Assembly: GCA_026392515.1 (NCBI GenBank)
Contig: JAPLBY010000028.1
Location: 1 to 56,277, forward strand
Length of the DNA stretch: 56,277 nucleotides
Direction: 5' to 3'
Source of the DNA: Actinomycetota bacterium
GTDB taxonomy: Bacteria > Actinomycetota > Actinomycetes > S36-B12 > UBA5976
Shown here one piece after another: positions 1 to 9,677 of the stretch (position 1 is its first letter; each line of letters starts with the position of its first letter). The translations under genes were made by a program, and so were the position numbers. The notes under the pieces were generated by a model. It had not been told where the DNA came from and did no database searches. It saw only the letters and a program-made list of their open reading frames with translations.

Positions 1-579
1 CCAAGTGGTGCCAGAAAGTTCTTGGCTCGCGCTTACCGCCTTGCTGGTGATGTGAATAGCGAACCGGGTTGTGACTTCACTACTGGTGATCTTGCACTTC
101 GCAAAGCCACTCACAAAGCGTTAAACGATGCCCAACTTGCGGTTGAAACATATCGATTCAATGTCGCCGTGGCTCGAACTATGGAACTAGTGAATGTAAC
201 TCGTAAAGCAATTGATTCAGGTTGCGGCCCAACTGATCCAGCAGCTCGCGAAGCAACTGAAGCCGTAGCAATCATGCTTTCGTTGGTTGCGCCTTACACC
301 GCAGAAGAGATGTGGGAACGTCTTGGACACAAGCCAACGGTTGCCCTTGCTCCATGGCCACCAGTTGATCCAAAACTTTTGGTTGAAGATTCAGTGCAGT
401 GTGTTATCCAAGTAAATGGAAAAATCAAAGAGCGCTTAGAGATTCCACCAAACATTACTGAAGATGAAATGCGGGAATTGGCAATGAGCCAGGCATCTGT
501 AATTGAAGCAATTGCTGGTCAGAACATCAAGGTTGTTGTGGTTAAGCCGCCAAAGCTCGTAAACATAGTGCTCGGTTAA
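1..579 (+). CDS. leuS: Leucyl-tRNA synthetase, C-terminal part (5' end outside window)
   Basis: Cytoplasmic class I aminoacyl-tRNA synthetase that charges tRNA-Leu. The reading frame is open through the left edge ([14 protein letters not shown]...), so the TTG at base 22 is not a start and the catalytic domain lies outside. About 192 residues are visible. The first ~120 fit the helical anticodon-binding domain ([14 protein letters not shown]). The last ~60 fit the bacterial LeuRS C-terminal domain ([15 protein letters not shown] near the middle and [17 protein letters not shown] at the end). The degV-family gene follows three bases after the stop, so the two are probably cotranscribed. Confidence 0.95.
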   Translation, partial: PSGARKFLARAYRLAGDVNSEPGCDFTTGDLALRKATHKALNDAQLAVETYRFNVAVARTMELVNVTRKAIDSGCGPTDPAAREATEAVAIMLSLVAPYTAEEMWERLGHKPTVALAPWPPVDPKLLVEDSVQCVIQVNGKIKERLEIPPNITEDEMRELAMSQASVIEAIAGQNIKVVVVKPPKLVNIVLG

Positions 580-582
580 AAC

Positions 583-1419
583 ATGTCTGTTGGCATTGTC
601 ACTGACTCAACTTGCTACTTACCTGCTGAAGTAATTGCAGAACTTGGCATAGAAGTTGTGCCGCTTCAAGTAATTAGTAATGGTGTTGCGTTCAATGAAG
701 TTGGTGGCATCACAGTTGACGAAGTTGCCACAGCATTACGAAGCGGTAAGTCAGTCACCACATCAAGGCCTAACCCCGAAGTATTTGTTGCCGCTTTTGA
801 GAAGCTACATAACGCTGGTCATGAATCAATAGTTAGTGTGCATTTGTCCAGTGAGCTATCTGGAACTTACGAATCAGCCGTGCTGGCTAGTCGAAAAGTA
901 GATTTTCAGGTTGACGTCGTTGACTCCCGCGGAATTGCCATGATGCTTGGGTTCGCAGTCCAAGCTGGCGCAAGGCTGGCAAACTCGGGCGGCAGTCATG
1001 CTGATGTTCTTGATTTGATCCAACGCAAATGCGCCGGTGCTTCCATTGTTTTTTATGTTGACTCACTTGAGTTCCTTGAGAAAGGTGGGCGCATAACTGC
1101 GATGCAAGCCAAGATGGGCGCATCAATGAATCTCAAGCCACTTCTTCACATGATCAACGGCAAAGTTGAGCAGCAGGAATTAGTAAGGTCAAGTGAAAAA
1201 TCAATCGCACGAATGATTGAAATTGTTGGGGCAGCGGCCCGGATTAAGTCTGAGATCGCAATTCATCATGTCGAAGCACTCGATGCGGCAAACAGCGTTG
1301 CCCAGCAGCTCAAAGAATTAACTGGAATAGCGACGATTTCAGTAACAAGTGCCGGCGCAGTTGTTGGAACCCACGTTGGCCCAGGAGCCTTAGCTGTCGT
1401 AGTAAGTCCACAGGTTTAG
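583..1419 (+). CDS. DegV family fatty-acid-binding protein
   Basis: Cytoplasmic EDD-fold protein of 278 residues, the usual family length. Family members (FakB-type) bind a fatty acid, in firmicutes for presentation to a fatty-acid kinase. Visible signatures are the N-terminal GIVTDSTCYLP strand-loop, the TTSRPNP motif at residues 59-65, the SSELSGTYESA segment near 90-100, and LEFLEKGGRI near 165, all typical of DegV. It starts ATG three bases after leuS. No fatty-acid kinase gene (fakA) is present in the window, so the physiological partner is unknown. The family assignment is secure and the ligand is inference. Confidence 0.92.
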   Translation: MSVGIVTDSTCYLPAEVIAELGIEVVPLQVISNGVAFNEVGGITVDEVATALRSGKSVTTSRPNPEVFVAAFEKLHNAGHESIVSVHLSSELSGTYESAVLASRKVDFQVDVVDSRGIAMMLGFAVQAGARLANSGGSHADVLDLIQRKCAGASIVFYVDSLEFLEKGGRITAMQAKMGASMNLKPLLHMINGKVEQQELVRSSEKSIARMIEIVGAAARIKSEIAIHHVEALDAANSVAQQLKELTGIATISVTSAGAVVGTHVGPGALAVVVSPQV

Positions 1420-1466
1420 TTACCCCACAATCTAGATCACACTGGGATTTACCGGAACCTAATTAC

Positions 1467-1472
1467 TAGGGT
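1467..1472 (+). promoter_or_regulatory. -10 hexamer of a probable leaderless comEA promoter
   Basis: TAGGGT lies seven bases before the comEA ATG, matching the TANNNT actinobacterial -10 pattern. No ribosome binding site precedes the start codon. A leaderless transcript starting at or next to the ATG is inferred. Confidence 0.4.
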
Positions 1473-1479
1473 CCAAGAC

Positions 1480-2172
1480 ATGCAGCTTTTCAACAAACCC
1501 AAAGTTCAAGTTTCAATAACTGCATCTGAACGCCTTGCAAAACTTTTGGGTGGCCGACCCGAGCACTTACCAGCAACTGAGTCTGCTCAAGTTTTGATTA
1601 CTCCACCACCACAGGCAATCAATCCAATCCTGAAGATCGTAATCGTCGCAGTACTAGTAACTGCTGGCTTAGTTTGGTTAAACCGACCAGCTCCAGTTGC
1701 TGTGCCAGAAGTAGCCAGTCCTGGAATTCCAATCACAGTAAATGGCAGCACTGCCGTTTCTCCTCAAGGAATTGATCAAATAGTTGTTGACGTAAAGGGG
1801 GATGTTCAAACTCCAGGACTTGTAACGCTTTCAGCGGGAGCAAGAGTTGCAGATGCGATTGCTGCAGCCGGGGGAGTAATTCCAAGTGCAGACGTGACCG
1901 CAATCAATCTGGCGGAAAGATTGTCCGATGGCCAAATGATTTTCATCGGCAACGCTCAATCAATGCAGTTAAGTTCAGATCCTCGAATAAACCTCAACCT
2001 TGCAACCGAGGCGGAGCTAGATTCATTGCCTGGAGTTGGACCAGTTATGGCTGGTCGAATAATTGCCTGGCGCGATTCTAATCAGCGGTTTCATTCCATA
2101 GAAGAGTTGCAAGAAGTTCCTGGTATTGGACCGAAAGTTTTTGCAAACTTAAAAGCACTTGTTCGTATTTAA
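1480..2172 (+). CDS. comEA: ComEA family DNA-uptake protein (SLBB + helix-hairpin-helix)
   Basis: Membrane-anchored double-stranded-DNA receptor of natural transformation, 230 residues. Domains in order: a cytoplasmic N-terminus, one membrane span at about 50-67 (KIVIVAVLVTAGLVWL), a soluble-ligand-binding-beta-grasp (SLBB) domain at about 100-155 beginning VVDVKGDVQTPGLV, and a C-terminal double helix-hairpin-helix DNA-binding domain at about 168-230 with LPGVGPVMAGRI and VPGIGPKVFANL. The comEC start codon follows its stop with no gap, the usual competence pairing. No pilus genes are in the window, so transformation competence itself cannot be judged. Confidence 0.93.
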   Translation: MQLFNKPKVQVSITASERLAKLLGGRPEHLPATESAQVLITPPPQAINPILKIVIVAVLVTAGLVWLNRPAPVAVPEVASPGIPITVNGSTAVSPQGIDQIVVDVKGDVQTPGLVTLSAGARVADAIAAAGGVIPSADVTAINLAERLSDGQMIFIGNAQSMQLSSDPRINLNLATEAELDSLPGVGPVMAGRIIAWRDSNQRFHSIEELQEVPGIGPKVFANLKALVRI

Positions 2173-4533
2173 GTGGACTTTCGACTTAGTTCCTTAGCTG
2201 TTGCTACCTGGCTTTCAGCGGCAATTGTCATCACGTCAGTGGGACTAGCTAATCCCATCTGGGTTAGCGCAATGTGTGCGACTTTTATCTTGGTGGCTCG
2301 AGTATTCATCCAAAAGTTTTCAAGCGATGTGATCGAGACCAAGACACTTCTAGCCATGATTCTGCTCGGCACCTTACTTGGCACTGGGATTGCGGCACTT
2401 CGGATTTTGCCGCTCATAACAGGTCCGATTGCGCAAGCAAGCCAATCAAACTCTGTCGTGTCAGGAATCGCAACGATTACCTCAGACCCAGTAGTCACGC
2501 ACAGCAAAGAAGCCTTGAACTGGAATGATCGCAAACTCTTACGGATTACATTGCGAATTGATTCTTTGACTGCGCGAGGCAAAACCTTCAATGTCGGATC
2601 GCCTGTCATGTCATTTATTACAGATCCAGAACTGATTGCGGTTGCCGAGAATTACATTCCAGGACAGCGATTTGAGTTTTCCGGAAAACTAACGCCGGCC
2701 CCGATTGGGAAGCCATTTGCTGGCTATCTCAAACTCTTGGAGCCGCCAGTTTTGGTTCAGTCGGCACCTCGATATCAAATTTTGGCAGCTAATCTGCGAA
2801 GCGGATTACATGAATCATTGCGATTCAGTTCCGATGCTGCGCAAGGCCTGGTGCCAGGTCTAGCGCTAGGGGATAGTTCGGCATTAAAGCCAGAGTTGGC
2901 CAATCAAATGAAGGCTGCCGGACTTACTCATCTAATTGCAGTGTCTGGAACAAACGTCACACTGTTAATTGTTGTAGTCCTGGCAGTCCTGCGCGGGTTT
3001 CGAGTAAATCGAAATTGGCAATACTTCGCCACCGTTATCGCGCTGCTTGCATTTGTAGTTTTAGTTAGGCCACAACCAAGCGTGCTACGAGCGACCGTCA
3101 TGGGACTAGTTGCTTTGGCTGCAACTTATTCCAAATCGAATCGATCTCCCGTGCCAGCTTTAAGCGTTGCGGTAATTGGCTTAGTTGCATTGGATCCCTG
3201 GCTAGCGGTGTCTTACGGCTTTGCGCTTTCCGTTGCCGCAACGGCAGGACTAATTCTTTGGGTTAATCGAATCCAAACTTTTTTGGATCGCACGATTCCA
3301 AAGCGAGTACCACTTTGGATAATCCAAACCTTAACCGTGACCATTGCAGCCCAATTTTCAGTGTTCCCCATCTTGGTAGCACTTGGATCACCGATTTCCT
3401 TAAGTTCAATTCCCGCAAACATGTTGGCAGTTCCGCTTGCTGGTCCAGCTATGGTTCTGGGATTACTAGCAGCATTAGTGACTCCGTTGTCACAGGTTCT
3501 TGGAACTGCCATTGCCTGGGTTGCAGGTTGCTTTGCTCATTTGATTGCAATCGTGGCGCAATTTAGTTCAGCAATAGATTGGCTAGTAATTCCATGGCCG
3601 GCTGGAAAATTCGGGATTGCATTGGCGTTACTTTCAGTATCAGGTGTCGTGCAAGTTGGTTTAGCTTGGCGGCGACTAACTGCGATGCAGCAAAGTCAGT
3701 CAGTCTCGATAGTTCTAGCCGCACTTGTACTGCTCTGGGTGAACCCCTCATTTACTTTGAAACAATGGCCAGTTCCCAATTGGGTAATGGTTTCTTGCGA
3801 TGTTGGACAAGGTGATGCGACTGTCATTCGCGTGGGGCGAAATGAAGCAGTGGTAGTCGATGTTGGCGGAGACGCAAAAGCAATTGATAGATGTTTAACT
3901 GACCTACACATTAAGCGAATTCCAGCTTTACTCTTGACGCACTTTCATGCAGATCATGTCGGAGGACTGGAAGGTGCAATTGGTAACCGTGAGGTTGGCC
4001 AGATTCGGGTCAGTCCACTCAATGACCCCCCAAGCACCACCGAATTTGTAAATGATGTTTTAGCCAGGCTAAATCAGAAATCAACTGTCATGACTTATCC
4101 AGAACGATTTGTAATCAATGGTGTTTCATTTACTTGCATTTGGCCAAGTGAATTGATCCTGGGCCAGGGCAGTGATGCTAATAATGCCAGCGTTGCAATC
4201 GCTGTTGAAGTAAATGGCATTTCCATACTCCTGGCAGGAGACATAGAACCACCAGCACAAGACAAGATTGTTAGAGACCTACCTGCAACTGATTTTGATG
4301 TCATCAAAGTTGCGCATCACGGTTCCCGATATCAATCAAGCGACTTTGCCAGTTGGGCAAATGCCGAAGTCGCTTTCATTTCGGTAGGTAAAGATAATGA
4401 CTATGGACACCCAGCCCCAGAAACTATCTCGTTGTATGAATTTATGGGCAGCCAAGTATTTCGCACTGACCTTGGGGGAGATTTGGCGGTTTCGATTCAC
4501 GACTCCCAGATTCGGGTGGCGACCAGAAGATAG
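2173..4533 (+). CDS. comEC: ComEC/Rec2 DNA-uptake channel with metallo-beta-lactamase domain
   Basis: Polytopic inner-membrane channel that imports one DNA strand during transformation. It is 786 residues, the normal full length. An N-terminal region with two spans and an OB-like segment (residues ~1-200) is followed by the multi-span Competence domain (~220-500, containing GLTHLIAVSGTNVTLL). A C-terminal metallo-beta-lactamase-like domain begins near 540. Its metal motif HFHADH is at residues 590-595, with later ligands in LLAGDIE and VAHHGSR. GTG start directly after the comEA stop, so translation is coupled. All key metal residues are present and the frame is intact. Confidence 0.94.
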   Translation: MDFRLSSLAVATWLSAAIVITSVGLANPIWVSAMCATFILVARVFIQKFSSDVIETKTLLAMILLGTLLGTGIAALRILPLITGPIAQASQSNSVVSGIATITSDPVVTHSKEALNWNDRKLLRITLRIDSLTARGKTFNVGSPVMSFITDPELIAVAENYIPGQRFEFSGKLTPAPIGKPFAGYLKLLEPPVLVQSAPRYQILAANLRSGLHESLRFSSDAAQGLVPGLALGDSSALKPELANQMKAAGLTHLIAVSGTNVTLLIVVVLAVLRGFRVNRNWQYFATVIALLAFVVLVRPQPSVLRATVMGLVALAATYSKSNRSPVPALSVAVIGLVALDPWLAVSYGFALSVAATAGLILWVNRIQTFLDRTIPKRVPLWIIQTLTVTIAAQFSVFPILVALGSPISLSSIPANMLAVPLAGPAMVLGLLAALVTPLSQVLGTAIAWVAGCFAHLIAIVAQFSSAIDWLVIPWPAGKFGIALALLSVSGVVQVGLAWRRLTAMQQSQSVSIVLAALVLLWVNPSFTLKQWPVPNWVMVSCDVGQGDATVIRVGRNEAVVVDVGGDAKAIDRCLTDLHIKRIPALLLTHFHADHVGGLEGAIGNREVGQIRVSPLNDPPSTTEFVNDVLARLNQKSTVMTYPERFVINGVSFTCIWPSELILGQGSDANNASVAIAVEVNGISILLAGDIEPPAQDKIVRDLPATDFDVIKVAHHGSRYQSSDFASWANAEVAFISVGKDNDYGHPAPETISLYEFMGSQVFRTDLGGDLAVSIHDSQIRVATRR

Positions 4534-4547
4534 TCAGGGGCTCGTGA

Positions 4548-4553
4548 CATATT
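4548..4553 (+). promoter_or_regulatory. -10 hexamer of a probable leaderless holA promoter
   Basis: CATATT followed by exactly six bases and the holA ATG. With the usual spacing, transcription would start at the A of the ATG. No ribosome binding site precedes the start. Confidence 0.4.
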
Positions 4554-4559
4554 GAAGTC

Positions 4560-5576
4560 ATGGCTAAAGCTTCCGCTACCGATCAAGCCCATGTGGTGCT
4601 GGCTGTTGGTAAAGAAGCCATCTTGGTCCAGCGTGTTATTGAAGGCGTGATGGCTTCGGCTCGCAAAGCAGACCCCGCTGCAGTCCGCCAAGACATAGTT
4701 GCCAGCAACGAATCTGCTGCTGGAGAACTTGCAAACGCACTCTCACCATCCCTATTTGGCGAACTAACTGTCATCGTGGTGCAAGGAATTGATGGAGCCA
4801 CAGATGATGTTGGCGCAATTCTGCTAACTGCAATTGCAGATCTTCCGGAACATGTTCGCTTAGTTATAACGCATCCAGGGGGAGTCAAGGGAAAGAAGTT
4901 GCTTGACACCATAAAAAAGGCAAACGTTCTAGAAGCAGCCTGCGGTGAGTTAAAAGCTAAAGATTTAGAAGCAGCATTGATTGCAGAATTTCGCAGACAC
5001 AATCGCAAAGCAACCGCTGGTGCGATTACCGCACTGCAAGCCTCGATCGGTTCAGGCCTAGGTGAGTTGCTAGCTGCAGTCTCACAGTTATGCGCTGACA
5101 CCGAAGCAGATGTAATCGATGAAGTTGAAGTCTCGCAGTATTACGCAGGCGTTGTTGGCGTAATGGGTTGGGATTTAAGTGATGCGATGTGGAATGCGCA
5201 ACCAGTTGAACTTCTAGAAAAGTTCCGTTGGGCAATGGCTAATGATTCGAGCGGTGCTGTACCGGCGGTATCTGCAATCAGTAGTGGCCTACGTTCCTTA
5301 ATCAAATACGCAAGCGCGCCAGCCAACATGAGTGAAAACGAACTAGCACCAATGGTTGGAGTCCCACCTTGGAAACTTCGTTTCCTGCGTGCGCAAAAAG
5401 CAAAGTGGCATCCAGATCAACTTGCCGCCGCAGCTCGACTTTTGGCACTTGCCGATAGATCAAGTAAGGGAACGGTTTATGACGTTGCGATTCCGGGCGG
5501 AAGATCGTTGGAAAGTTCGCAAACTTTGTATCACATGGAAAAAGAGTTCATGGCAATTAGGTCACCGAAAGAATAG
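4560..5576 (+). CDS. holA: DNA polymerase III delta subunit
   Basis: Clamp-loader delta subunit, which opens the beta sliding clamp during replication. The 338 residues match the family length. The N-terminal AAA-like domain begins HVVLAVGKEAILVQRVIEGV and contains NALSPSLFGELTVIVVQGID. The C-terminal collar shows MVGVPPWKLRFLRAQKAKW and ending ALADRSSKGT, both typical of actinobacterial HolA. It lies just behind comEC, a common actinobacterial arrangement. It converges on rpsT with a shared hairpin terminator between them. Confidence 0.92.
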   Translation: MAKASATDQAHVVLAVGKEAILVQRVIEGVMASARKADPAAVRQDIVASNESAAGELANALSPSLFGELTVIVVQGIDGATDDVGAILLTAIADLPEHVRLVITHPGGVKGKKLLDTIKKANVLEAACGELKAKDLEAALIAEFRRHNRKATAGAITALQASIGSGLGELLAAVSQLCADTEADVIDEVEVSQYYAGVVGVMGWDLSDAMWNAQPVELLEKFRWAMANDSSGAVPAVSAISSGLRSLIKYASAPANMSENELAPMVGVPPWKLRFLRAQKAKWHPDQLAAAARLLALADRSSKGTVYDVAIPGGRSLESSQTLYHMEKEFMAIRSPKE

Positions 5577-5627
5577 CGCTCGACTTAGAGCGCCAAAAAG
5601 AATAGTGCTCTTTTAGGGCAATAAAAA

Positions 5628-5648
5628 ACCGCCCGAAGGCGGTCTTTT
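5628..5648. terminator. Bidirectional rho-independent terminator between holA and rpsT
   Basis: Six-base-pair stem ACCGCC/GGCGGT with a CGAA loop. On the reverse strand it is followed by a six-T run, a strong terminator for rpsT. On the forward strand it is followed by CTTTT and can end holA transcripts. Confidence 0.8.
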
Positions 5649-5658
5649 AAAACATTAG

Positions 5659-5919
5659 TTACTTCTTTACAGCTGTTGAAGCAAGTGCTGACTTACGGTT
5701 AGCAGCCTGGTTCTTGTGGATTACACCCTTTGAAGCTGCCTTATCCAATGCACGGCTAGCATCACGAAGTGCCAAAGCAGTTGCTGCTTCATCACCGGTT
5801 GCTAGGGCCTCGCGGAAACGACGAACCTTAGTCTTTAGCGCGCTACGTACTGCCTTATTGCGTTCTTGGGCAGCAGCGTTCTGCAAAATACGCTTCTTCT
5901 GCGACTTGATATTGGCCAC
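5659..5919 (-). CDS. rpsT: 30S ribosomal protein S20
   Basis: Small-subunit primary rRNA-binding protein, 86 residues, very basic and helical: [20 protein letters not shown] at the N-terminus, then [31 protein letters not shown] and ending in VKK. It begins with GTG. AGAGG about seven bases upstream supplies a ribosome binding site. It stands alone, transcribed against holA and divergently from lepA, the usual rpsT-lepA layout of many bacteria. Confidence 0.96.
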   Translation of the reverse strand: MANIKSQKKRILQNAAAQERNKAVRSALKTKVRRFREALATGDEAATALALRDASRALDKAASKGVIHKNQAANRKSALASTAVKK

Positions 5920-6001
5920 TTTTTGCCTCTTCGTTTATTGGTGTTAGAGCCTCTAGAGTACCTGCGAAGTACCCGAATGCTCAAATTGTGCCCAAGTGTG
6001 G

Positions 6002-6007
6002 GATTAT
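6002..6007 (+). promoter_or_regulatory. -10 hexamer of a probable leaderless lepA promoter; decides the start
   Basis: GATTAT is followed by six bases and then ATG at 6014. That spacing puts the transcription start on the ATG. It supports 6014 over the in-frame GTG at 5996, which would lie upstream of the -10 and outside the transcript. Confidence 0.45.
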
Positions 6008-6013
6008 GAGCGA

Positions 6014-7864
6014 ATGTCGAAGGCAATTAACCCCCCAGCGCCGGGTGCCACAGACCCCAAAATTATTCGTAATTTCTGCATTATTGCCCATATCGACCAT
6101 GGCAAGTCCACGTTGGCAGACCGCATGCTCCAGATCACTGGAATTGTGGATCCCCGACACATGCGAGCGCAATATCTAGATCGCATGGACATAGAACGCG
6201 AACGCGGCATCACGATTAAGAGCCAAGCAGTTCGCCTGCCATTCGTTGCAGACGATAACCAAACATACGTATTGAATCTAATTGATACTCCTGGGCACGT
6301 TGACTTCACTTATGAAGTCAGTCGAAGTCTGGCAGCTTGCGAAGGCGCAATCCTTTTGGTTGACGCGGCCCAAGGTATTGAAGCGCAGACCCTAGCCAAC
6401 CTTTACTTAGCACTCGAGAACAACCTGACGATTATTCCGGTTTTGAACAAGATCGATTTACCTGCGGCCCAACCGGAAAAGTACGCTGCCGAAATTGCGC
6501 ACATCATTGGCTGTGACCCAGCAACTGTATTGAAGGTAAGCGCAAAGACTGGCGTTGGAGTCGAAGAACTACTTAATGAAGTTGTGAAGTTAGTTCCGGC
6601 ACCAGTTGGCGATCCAGATGCGCCAGCTCGCGCGCTAATTTTCGATTCCGTTTATGACACTTACCGCGGTGTAGTTACTTACGTGCGCGTAATTGACGGT
6701 CGCATCCCAGAACGTGACCGCATCAAAATGATGAGTACTAGCGAAACTCACGAAACTTTAGAAGTCGGCGTAATTTCACCTGACCCAGTTTCATCGAAAG
6801 CTATCGGTGTTGGGGAAGTGGGTTACCTAATTACTGGCGTTAAAGATGTGCGCCAATCCCGAGTTGGTGACACTGTAACTCTGGCTGCCAGACCAGCAGC
6901 TGAATCCCTTGGTGGCTACCGTGATCCAGTGCCAATGGTTTTCTCTGGCCTTTACCCACTAGATGGTTCGGACTATCCAGAACTGCGTGAAGCGCTAGAT
7001 AAATTGAAACTTAACGACGCTGCTTTGGTTTACGAACCAGAGACATCAGTTGCACTTGGCTTTGGATTCCGTTGTGGCTTCCTTGGACTTCTGCACTTAG
7101 AAATTGTTCGGGAACGCTTAGAGCGAGAATTCAATCTTGACTTGATCTCAACTGCGCCAAACGTGGTTTATCGAGTTGTCATGGATGACGGTAAAGAAAT
7201 CATCGTTACAAATCCAAGTGAATTCCCTGGTGGAAAGATCGCAGAAGTTCACGAGCCAATGGTGCGATCAACAATCCTTACTCCTAGTGAGTTCGTTGGT
7301 TCAATCATGGAACTATGCCAAACTCGTCGCGGCAACCTGCTTGGCATGGATTACTTGTCTGAAGATCGCGTGGAAATGCGCTACATGCTGCCACTAGCTG
7401 AAATCGTGTTCGACTTCTTTGATCAACTGAAGTCAAAGACGCGTGGGTATGCATCCCTTGACTACGAACCAACCGGAGAGCAAGCAGCTGATCTGGTAAA
7501 GGTCGACATCCTGCTTCACGGTGATCCAGTAGATGCTTTCAGCGCCATCGTGCACCGAGATAAGGCATACAACTACGGCGTGGCAATGGCAGCTAAGTTG
7601 AAGGACTTGATTCCAAGACAACAATTCGAGGTCCCAATCCAGGCTGCCATTGGTGCTCGCATTATTGCCCGCGAAACCATTCGAGCTATCCGTAAAGATG
7701 TATTGGCCAAGTGTTACGGAGGCGATATCTCTCGTAAGCGTAAACTTCTTGAAAAGCAAAAAGAAGGTAAGAAGCGCATGAAGATGGTGGGACGAGTAGA
7801 GGTGCCACAAGAAGCGTTCATTGCAGCGCTTTCAACCGATGACAATGCAGCAAAGGCTAAGTAA
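6014..7864 (+). CDS. lepA: Elongation factor 4 (LepA), ribosome-associated GTPase
   Basis: Translational GTPase that acts on stalled or mis-translocated ribosomes and in 30S assembly. 616 residues from the chosen ATG. GTPase motifs: G1 AHIDHGKST at 25-33, G3 [12 protein letters not shown]4 NKIDLP, G5 SAKTG. They are followed by EF-G-like domains II, III and V and the LepA-specific C-terminal domain ([20 protein letters not shown]). The tail [12 protein letters not shown] is characteristic. An in-frame GTG at 5996 would add six residues but lies upstream of the apparent -10 hexamer. Overlaps the next gene by one base. Confidence 0.96.
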   Translation: MSKAINPPAPGATDPKIIRNFCIIAHIDHGKSTLADRMLQITGIVDPRHMRAQYLDRMDIERERGITIKSQAVRLPFVADDNQTYVLNLIDTPGHVDFTYEVSRSLAACEGAILLVDAAQGIEAQTLANLYLALENNLTIIPVLNKIDLPAAQPEKYAAEIAHIIGCDPATVLKVSAKTGVGVEELLNEVVKLVPAPVGDPDAPARALIFDSVYDTYRGVVTYVRVIDGRIPERDRIKMMSTSETHETLEVGVISPDPVSSKAIGVGEVGYLITGVKDVRQSRVGDTVTLAARPAAESLGGYRDPVPMVFSGLYPLDGSDYPELREALDKLKLNDAALVYEPETSVALGFGFRCGFLGLLHLEIVRERLEREFNLDLISTAPNVVYRVVMDDGKEIIVTNPSEFPGGKIAEVHEPMVRSTILTPSEFVGSIMELCQTRRGNLLGMDYLSEDRVEMRYMLPLAEIVFDFFDQLKSKTRGYASLDYEPTGEQAADLVKVDILLHGDPVDAFSAIVHRDKAYNYGVAMAAKLKDLIPRQQFEVPIQAAIGARIIARETIRAIRKDVLAKCYGGDISRKRKLLEKQKEGKKRMKMVGRVEVPQEAFIAALSTDDNAAKAK

Positions 7865-8514
7865 TGTCCGAAACAAATAGCTCTGCAAAAGTTCTTTCGT
7901 TAAATGTGGTTCATGCCGTTATTCCTGATGTCGGTGGCTCGGTTGGCATAACTTCAATTGATAAGCGTTCAGTAAAAGATTCTCGACAGGTTACAACTGC
8001 TGGAGTTGCGGGCGATCAGCGCTCGGACATTCCAAGTCACGGTATGCCAGAACAAGCGGTTTACGCCTACGCTCGGGAAGATTACGAATGGTGGGAAGCT
8101 GAACTTGATAGAGAAATTCCAGCTGGAAAATTTGGTGAGAATCTAACAACTGTTGGAATCGATGTAACAAATGCAGTGATTGGTCAGACTTGGCGCATTG
8201 GCTCCACGTTGCTTCAAGTAACTGGTCCACGAATTCCTTGTGGCACATTTGCCCGCTTCATGGAAGAAGACAAATGGGTTAAGCGCTTCATGGATGAAGG
8301 TATGCCCGGAACTTACTTCCAGATTCTCGAAGCTGGCGAGATCACTGCAGGCGATGAGATCAAGATTGAATCCACTCCAGAACACGGCGTAACCGTTAGC
8401 GATGTTTATCAACTAGTTGCTGGTGATCGCGACCCAGAGCGCATCGCCCGCGTTTTGAATTGCCCAGAACTTCCTGAAGAGATGCGCACTCAAGTTCAGG
8501 GCTACAACAAGTAA
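7864..8514 (+). CDS. MOSC domain protein (YiiM-like)
   Basis: MOSC proteins are sulfur-carrier relatives of the molybdenum cofactor sulfurase C-terminus. YiiM-type members reduce N-hydroxylated substrates in Moco-dependent systems. Of 216 residues, the MOSC core spans about 40-155 with AGKFGENLTT and the invariant cysteine at Cys126 in PRIPCGTFARF. A C-terminal 3-alpha segment (VSDVYQLVAGDRDPERIARVL) is the YiiM feature. The start ATG overlaps the lepA stop by one base. Its link to molybdenum enzymes is relevant because a molybdenum CO dehydrogenase is encoded about 37 kb downstream, but a functional connection is only inference. Confidence 0.88.
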   Translation: MSETNSSAKVLSLNVVHAVIPDVGGSVGITSIDKRSVKDSRQVTTAGVAGDQRSDIPSHGMPEQAVYAYAREDYEWWEAELDREIPAGKFGENLTTVGIDVTNAVIGQTWRIGSTLLQVTGPRIPCGTFARFMEEDKWVKRFMDEGMPGTYFQILEAGEITAGDEIKIESTPEHGVTVSDVYQLVAGDRDPERIARVLNCPELPEEMRTQVQGYNK

Positions 8515-8517
8515 CTA

Positions 8518-9666
8518 ATGCGTACTTTAAGCGCCTACGTTCACATTCCTTTTTGCGCATCAAGGTGTGGATACTGCGACTTCAACACTTATACGGCTGC
8601 TGAACTTCAACGCGATGGCACATCAATAACTGCGGCGACTTATCCAGATCGGGTTGTCGCTGAAGTTAACTGGCTTCGTAACGACCAGGCATCAGATGAT
8701 CGCAAGTTAAGCACCGTATTTTTCGGTGGTGGTACACCTACTTTGATTGACTCAAAAGAGCTAGTAAGAATTTTGCAGTCACTTAAATCGAATTATGGAT
8801 TCACTGACGATGTTGAAGTAACTACTGAAGCAAATCCTGACTCAGTCACTTTGCAAGATCTAGAAACCCTGCGTGCCGGTGGCTTCACCAGAGTTTCGTT
8901 TGGTCATCAAAGCAGCGCCGCAAACATACTTGCATTACTTGAGCGCACGCACACACCTGGCAAAACCTGGCAGGCAGTAAGCGATGCTCGAAGTGCTGGC
9001 TTTGAACACGTGAGCGTGGATTTGATTTACGGAAGTCCAGGCGAAACTGATTCAGATCTTGCTGAGACTTTAGATCAGGTTTCCGCAGCTGACGTTGACC
9101 ACGTAAGTGCTTATTCACTGATTGTTGAGCCTGGAACCCGACTTGCGGCTCGAGTTGCTCGCGGTGAGATTCCTAACCCAAGTGATGATGTTGCCGCTCA
9201 CCGTTATGAATTGATTGATGCAAAACTTCAAAGCATCGGCATGACTTGGTATGAAGTTAGTAACTGGGCAAAGCCAGGTGGCGAATGTCGTCACAACATT
9301 GCCTACTGGCGCAACCAAGACTGGTTAGGAATTGGACCAGGAGCACATGCGCACTCAGCTGGCACTCGGTCGTGGAATCTAAAGCACCCCGCAGCCTGGG
9401 CGGCAAAAGTGGATGACGGCGTTTCTGCAATTGCCGATAGTGAAGTCTTGAGCACAGAAGATGTGAAGCACGAAGACATCATGCTTGGACTTCGGTTGCG
9501 GGAAGGACTAGCGCTAACTTCACTTGGAGAAGCAGGACTGGCTCAGGCCGAGCTCGCAGTTTCCGAAGGATTGTTAGTTCCGCAAGAGTTTGCCAATGGC
9601 AAAGCAGTTCTTACATTTCAAGGTCGCTTGTTAGCCGATGGCTTAGTCGCGCGCTTGTGGGCCTAA
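8518..9666 (+). CDS. hemW: Radical SAM heme chaperone HemW (formerly HemN-like)
   Basis: Radical SAM protein that inserts heme into target proteins; older annotations call it oxygen-independent coproporphyrinogen oxidase. 382 residues. The [4Fe-4S]-SAM motif CxxxCxxC is at Cys13, Cys17 and Cys20 (FCASRCGYC). FFGGGTPTLI and TEANPDS follow, and the later HNIAYWRNQDWLGIGPGAHA segment belongs to the HemN C-terminal region. It lacks the N-terminal extension of true HemN, which favours HemW. Placement between lepA and hrcA is a conserved arrangement in Gram-positive bacteria. Confidence 0.92.
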   Translation: MRTLSAYVHIPFCASRCGYCDFNTYTAAELQRDGTSITAATYPDRVVAEVNWLRNDQASDDRKLSTVFFGGGTPTLIDSKELVRILQSLKSNYGFTDDVEVTTEANPDSVTLQDLETLRAGGFTRVSFGHQSSAANILALLERTHTPGKTWQAVSDARSAGFEHVSVDLIYGSPGETDSDLAETLDQVSAADVDHVSAYSLIVEPGTRLAARVARGEIPNPSDDVAAHRYELIDAKLQSIGMTWYEVSNWAKPGGECRHNIAYWRNQDWLGIGPGAHAHSAGTRSWNLKHPAAWAAKVDDGVSAIADSEVLSTEDVKHEDIMLGLRLREGLALTSLGEAGLAQAELAVSEGLLVPQEFANGKAVLTFQGRLLADGLVARLWA

Positions 9667-9677
9667 CCAAGGTTAGA

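Noticed and set aside
4583-5101. Long open frame on the reverse strand inside holA
   Set aside because: Composition and position show a shadow of the forward gene; no domain, no start signal.
7433-7810. Open frame on the reverse strand inside lepA
   Set aside because: Shadow of the conserved lepA coding sequence; Cys/His/Leu-rich random-like protein.
8518-9666. HemN coproporphyrinogen oxidase
   Set aside because: It lacks the HemN N-terminal extension; length and start fit HemW.
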